Source: an uncultured Alphaproteobacteria bacterium (GTDB lineage Bacteria; Pseudomonadota; Alphaproteobacteria; GCA-2731375). Taken from it: a stretch of 7,569 bases of DNA. A program made the translations under genes and the position numbers. Positions 5,910 through 7,569 of the stretch are shown here, piece by piece; position 1 is the first letter of the stretch, and every line of letters starts with the position of its first letter. The notes beneath the pieces were generated by a model. It did not search any database. It saw only the letters and a list, made by a program, of their open reading frames with translations, and had not been told where the DNA came from. The stretch covers positions 1-7,569 of the forward strand of contig CAJWZI010000062.1 in assembly GCA_913049615.1 (NCBI GenBank), written 5' to 3'.

Positions 5910-7340
5910 TTAGGCTTCTAACATCCGACGCAGCAGGTCGATGTCTTCCGCCAGACTAGCATCCATCTGGCGCAATTCCTCGATTCGTTTGACGGCGTGC
6001 ATCACCGTCGTGTGGTCACGGCCACCAAATTTGCGGCCGATTTCCGGCAGGGACCGGGTGGTCAATTGCTTGGCCAGATACATGGCCACTTGACGAGGGC
6101 GGGCCACGGCACGGGCCCGGCGGGCTGAATGCATGTCAGCCAAGCGAATGTTGAAATGTTGCGCCACCTTTTTTTGGATTTCCTCAATTGTCACCCTCCG
6201 GTCATTGGCGCGGAGGAGGTCTTGCAGTGCCTCCTGGGTCATTTCCAGATTGATGGGCCGGCCCACCAGGTGGGAATGGGCAATCAGGCGGTTCAGAGCG
6301 CCTTCTAGTTCCCGTACATTGGAGGTGATGCGGTAGGCTAGGAATTCCAACACCTTGGTGGGAAAATCCCGTATACTGGCACGGGCTAGCTTGGCCTCCA
6401 GAATACCCAAACGCAATTCAAAATCCGTTTGATGAATATCCACGACCAACCCCCAGCCCAGGCGAGAACGGATGCGTTCCTCCACATCCTCCAGATCCGA
6501 AGGAGAGCGGTCGGCTGAGATTACTATCTGCTTGTTCTGATCCACCAGTTCGTTGAAGGTATGGAAAAACTCTTCTTGGGTTGAATCCTTGCGAGAAAAG
6601 AACTGCACGTCGTCAATCATAAGAACGTCGACTGAACGGAAAACCTGTTTGAAGGCCATAGTCTCTCGGTCCCGTAGAGCACGAACAAATTGATACATAA
6701 AGCGTTCGGCGGAAAGATAGATGACCTCGCGGCCGGGATCCCTCTCTCGTATGTGCCAGGCGATTGCATGCATCAGATGGGTCTTGCCCAAACCAACGCC
6801 ACCATAAAGGAACAATGGGTTAAAGTTGACCTCCGCCGTGTCAGCCACTCGGCGAGCAGCGGCATAGGCGAGCTCGTTAGATTTGCCCACTACGAAACTG
6901 TCGAATTGATAACGGGAATCTAGCGATGAACCCATACTCATGGTCCGGGGACTTGCAGAAGGCCCTGGTATTGCATGCGGCGCGGCGGTCCGGTCATCAA
7001 ATGGCCCTCCGCCATCTACAGCCGCTTTAGCTGTAAACCGATCCCCAACACCAGTACCATCGTGCGCAGTGGCTGCCACCCGGCCCGTGACCGCGTGGAC
7101 GGATATATTAATATCCCTAACGGTCGAATCCTCAGCCTGCCAAAAGATGCGAATACGCTCGCCATAATGGGATAAAACCCAATCACGCATGAACCTGGTT
7201 GGGGCCTGCAGATGGGCGAGGCCGCTGTCGATCCGCTCGAAACTCAACGGCCGCAACCATGAATTATAAGCCGCGTCCCCAAATTCGGACCGTAAACGGG
7301 CACAAACCCGCTGCCACTGACCGAGATTACCTTGGTCCAT
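5910..7340 (-). CDS. dnaA: Chromosomal replication initiator protein DnaA
   Basis: DnaA binds DnaA boxes at the origin, forms an ATP-dependent filament, opens DNA and recruits the helicase. The 476-residue product has all four domains. Domain I is at about 1-75 (YNSWLRPLSF). A poorly conserved Gly/Ala/Pro-rich linker runs to about 140. The AAA+ domain starts near YQFDSFVVGKSNELAY, with Walker A GGVGLGKTH (180-188), Walker B LMIDDVQFF (240-248), sensor 1 ISADRSP (274-280), the ERIRSR Arg-finger region (288-293) and sensor 2 NVRELEGAL (341-349). The DNA-binding domain IV carries the signature GGRDHTTVMHAVKRIE (439-454). Nothing essential is missing. ATG 7340 is preferred because AAAAGGA at 7348-7354 lies 7 bases upstream; an in-frame TTG at 7358 would overlap that site. 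The sequence style is alphaproteobacterial. Sco-like, ycgN-like and aldolase genes follow on the same strand. Confidence 0.98.
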   Translation of the reverse strand: MDQGNLGQWQRVCARLRSEFGDAAYNSWLRPLSFERIDSGLAHLQAPTRFMRDWVLSHYGERIRIFWQAEDSTVRDINISVHAVTGRVAATAHDGTGVGDRFTAKAAVDGGGPFDDRTAAPHAIPGPSASPRTMSMGSSLDSRYQFDSFVVGKSNELAYAAARRVADTAEVNFNPLFLYGGVGLGKTHLMHAIAWHIRERDPGREVIYLSAERFMYQFVRALRDRETMAFKQVFRSVDVLMIDDVQFFSRKDSTQEEFFHTFNELVDQNKQIVISADRSPSDLEDVEERIRSRLGWGLVVDIHQTDFELRLGILEAKLARASIRDFPTKVLEFLAYRITSNVRELEGALNRLIAHSHLVGRPINLEMTQEALQDLLRANDRRVTIEEIQKKVAQHFNIRLADMHSARRARAVARPRQVAMYLAKQLTTRSLPEIGRKFGGRDHTTVMHAVKRIEELRQMDASLAEDIDLLRRMLEA

Positions 7341-7347
7341 TAACTCG

Positions 7348-7354
7348 TCCTTTT
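7348..7354 (-). promoter_or_regulatory. Ribosome binding site deciding the dnaA start
   Basis: AAAAGGA on the minus strand sits 7 bases before ATG 7340. It is the best Shine-Dalgarno match near either candidate start and supports ATG 7340 over the upstream TTG at 7358. Confidence 0.7.
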
Positions 7355-7369
7355 GCAACCTGCCGCCGA

Positions 7370-7387
7370 ACCCTGAAGCACCAGGGT
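7370..7387 (-). repeat. Short hairpin in the dnaA leader
   Basis: ACCCTG and CAGGGT form a perfect 6-bp inverted repeat around a 6-base loop, ending 15 bases upstream of the dnaA ribosome binding site. In an mRNA starting further upstream it would fold in the 5' leader. No U run follows it, so it does not look like an intrinsic terminator. A regulatory role is speculative. Confidence 0.4.
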
Positions 7388-7429
7388 AAATTCCCTCCGG
7401 TCAGATTGACGTTGTTGAAAGCCCATGCC

Positions 7430-7471
7430 CCGAATGCTTACCTAAGATGCGTCAAAAGCCTTCGCATTCGG
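7430..7471. repeat. 8-bp inverted repeat CCGAATGC/GCATTCGG upstream of dnaA
   Basis: CCGAATGC (7430-7437) and GCATTCGG (7464-7471) are perfect reverse complements separated by 26 bases. A third copy of the core, CCGAATG, lies at 7532-7538. All are in the non-coding 229 bases upstream of dnaA. The arrangement could be a set of protein-binding sites controlling dnaA, or chance. Confidence 0.35.
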
Positions 7472-7569
7472 CACCAGGTCTGCAATCGATGTCTTCGCGT
7501 CAACACCCCCCATTTCAACCAAGAAGTTCCGCCGAATGTTTCATTGAGCGGGTCGTCCCTGGTCTGATC

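Larger units (their letters stand above)
7341..7569. other. Non-coding region upstream of dnaA
   Basis: I see no recognisable gene here on either strand. The longest minus-strand frame from the window edge is about 43 codons and has no family resemblance; in particular it is not rpsT, which often lies near dnaA in alphaproteobacteria. No sequence close to the DnaA box TTATCCACA was found. TTGACGC occurs twice on the minus strand (7503-7497 and 7455-7449) as possible -35 elements, but neither has a convincing -10 at normal spacing. The dnaA promoter probably lies in this stretch or beyond the window edge. Confidence 0.5.

Noticed and set aside
7199..7567. Plus-strand open frame of 122 codons crossing the dnaA 5' end
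   Set aside because: It overlaps dnaA domain I and the leader, has no recognisable motif, and no supporting ribosome binding site was seen.
7341..7569. Replication origin next to dnaA
   Set aside because: I found no DnaA-box cluster or AT-rich stretch in the 229 bases available. The origin may lie elsewhere, as it does in several alphaproteobacteria.

Overview
The window looks like chromosomal DNA from an alphaproteobacterium. The clearest taxonomic signal is DnaA, whose ATPase region reads SADRSPSDLEDVEERIRSR followed by LGWGL, which I recognise as alphaproteobacterial in style. A membrane-anchored Sco protein and a YcgN-type cysteine-cluster protein fit a respiring proteobacterium. I cannot support a finer placement. 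There is no insertion sequence, CRISPR array, tRNA or rRNA, and no phage gene.

Layout. At 24-647 (minus strand) lies a decayed msrA, a periplasmic methionine sulfoxide reductase gene with an internal stop, two frameshifts and a damaged active-site motif. A divergent intergenic stretch (648-823) separates it from a plus-strand run: two tandem, diverged APH/ACAD11-like kinases (824-1885 and 1904-2938), then pyrF (2942-3775), an orotidine 5'-phosphate decarboxylase of the longer type 2 subfamily. The gaps are 18 and 3 bp, so the three are probably cotranscribed. pyrF meets a convergent gene almost stop to stop, and both stop codons sit inside a perfect 7-bp inverted repeat.

From the right end, the minus strand carries dnaA (7340-5910), a Sco1/SenC copper-chaperone-like gene (5843-5235), a ycgN-family gene (5173 or 5206 down to 4715) and a DapA/NanA-superfamily aldolase (4699-3779). 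All four point the same way with short gaps, so they could share transcripts, although dnaA may be a separate unit. The 229 bases upstream of dnaA hold short inverted repeats but no recognisable DnaA-box cluster, so an origin cannot be claimed here.

How the genes work together: most are housekeeping or loosely related (replication initiation, pyrimidine synthesis, cytochrome oxidase copper delivery). No single pathway ties the window together. The two parts most worth a second look are the tandem kinase pair, whose substrates are unknown, and the DapA-like protein, which lacks the arginine expected of a true dihydrodipicolinate synthase. I found no convincing new multi-gene system.
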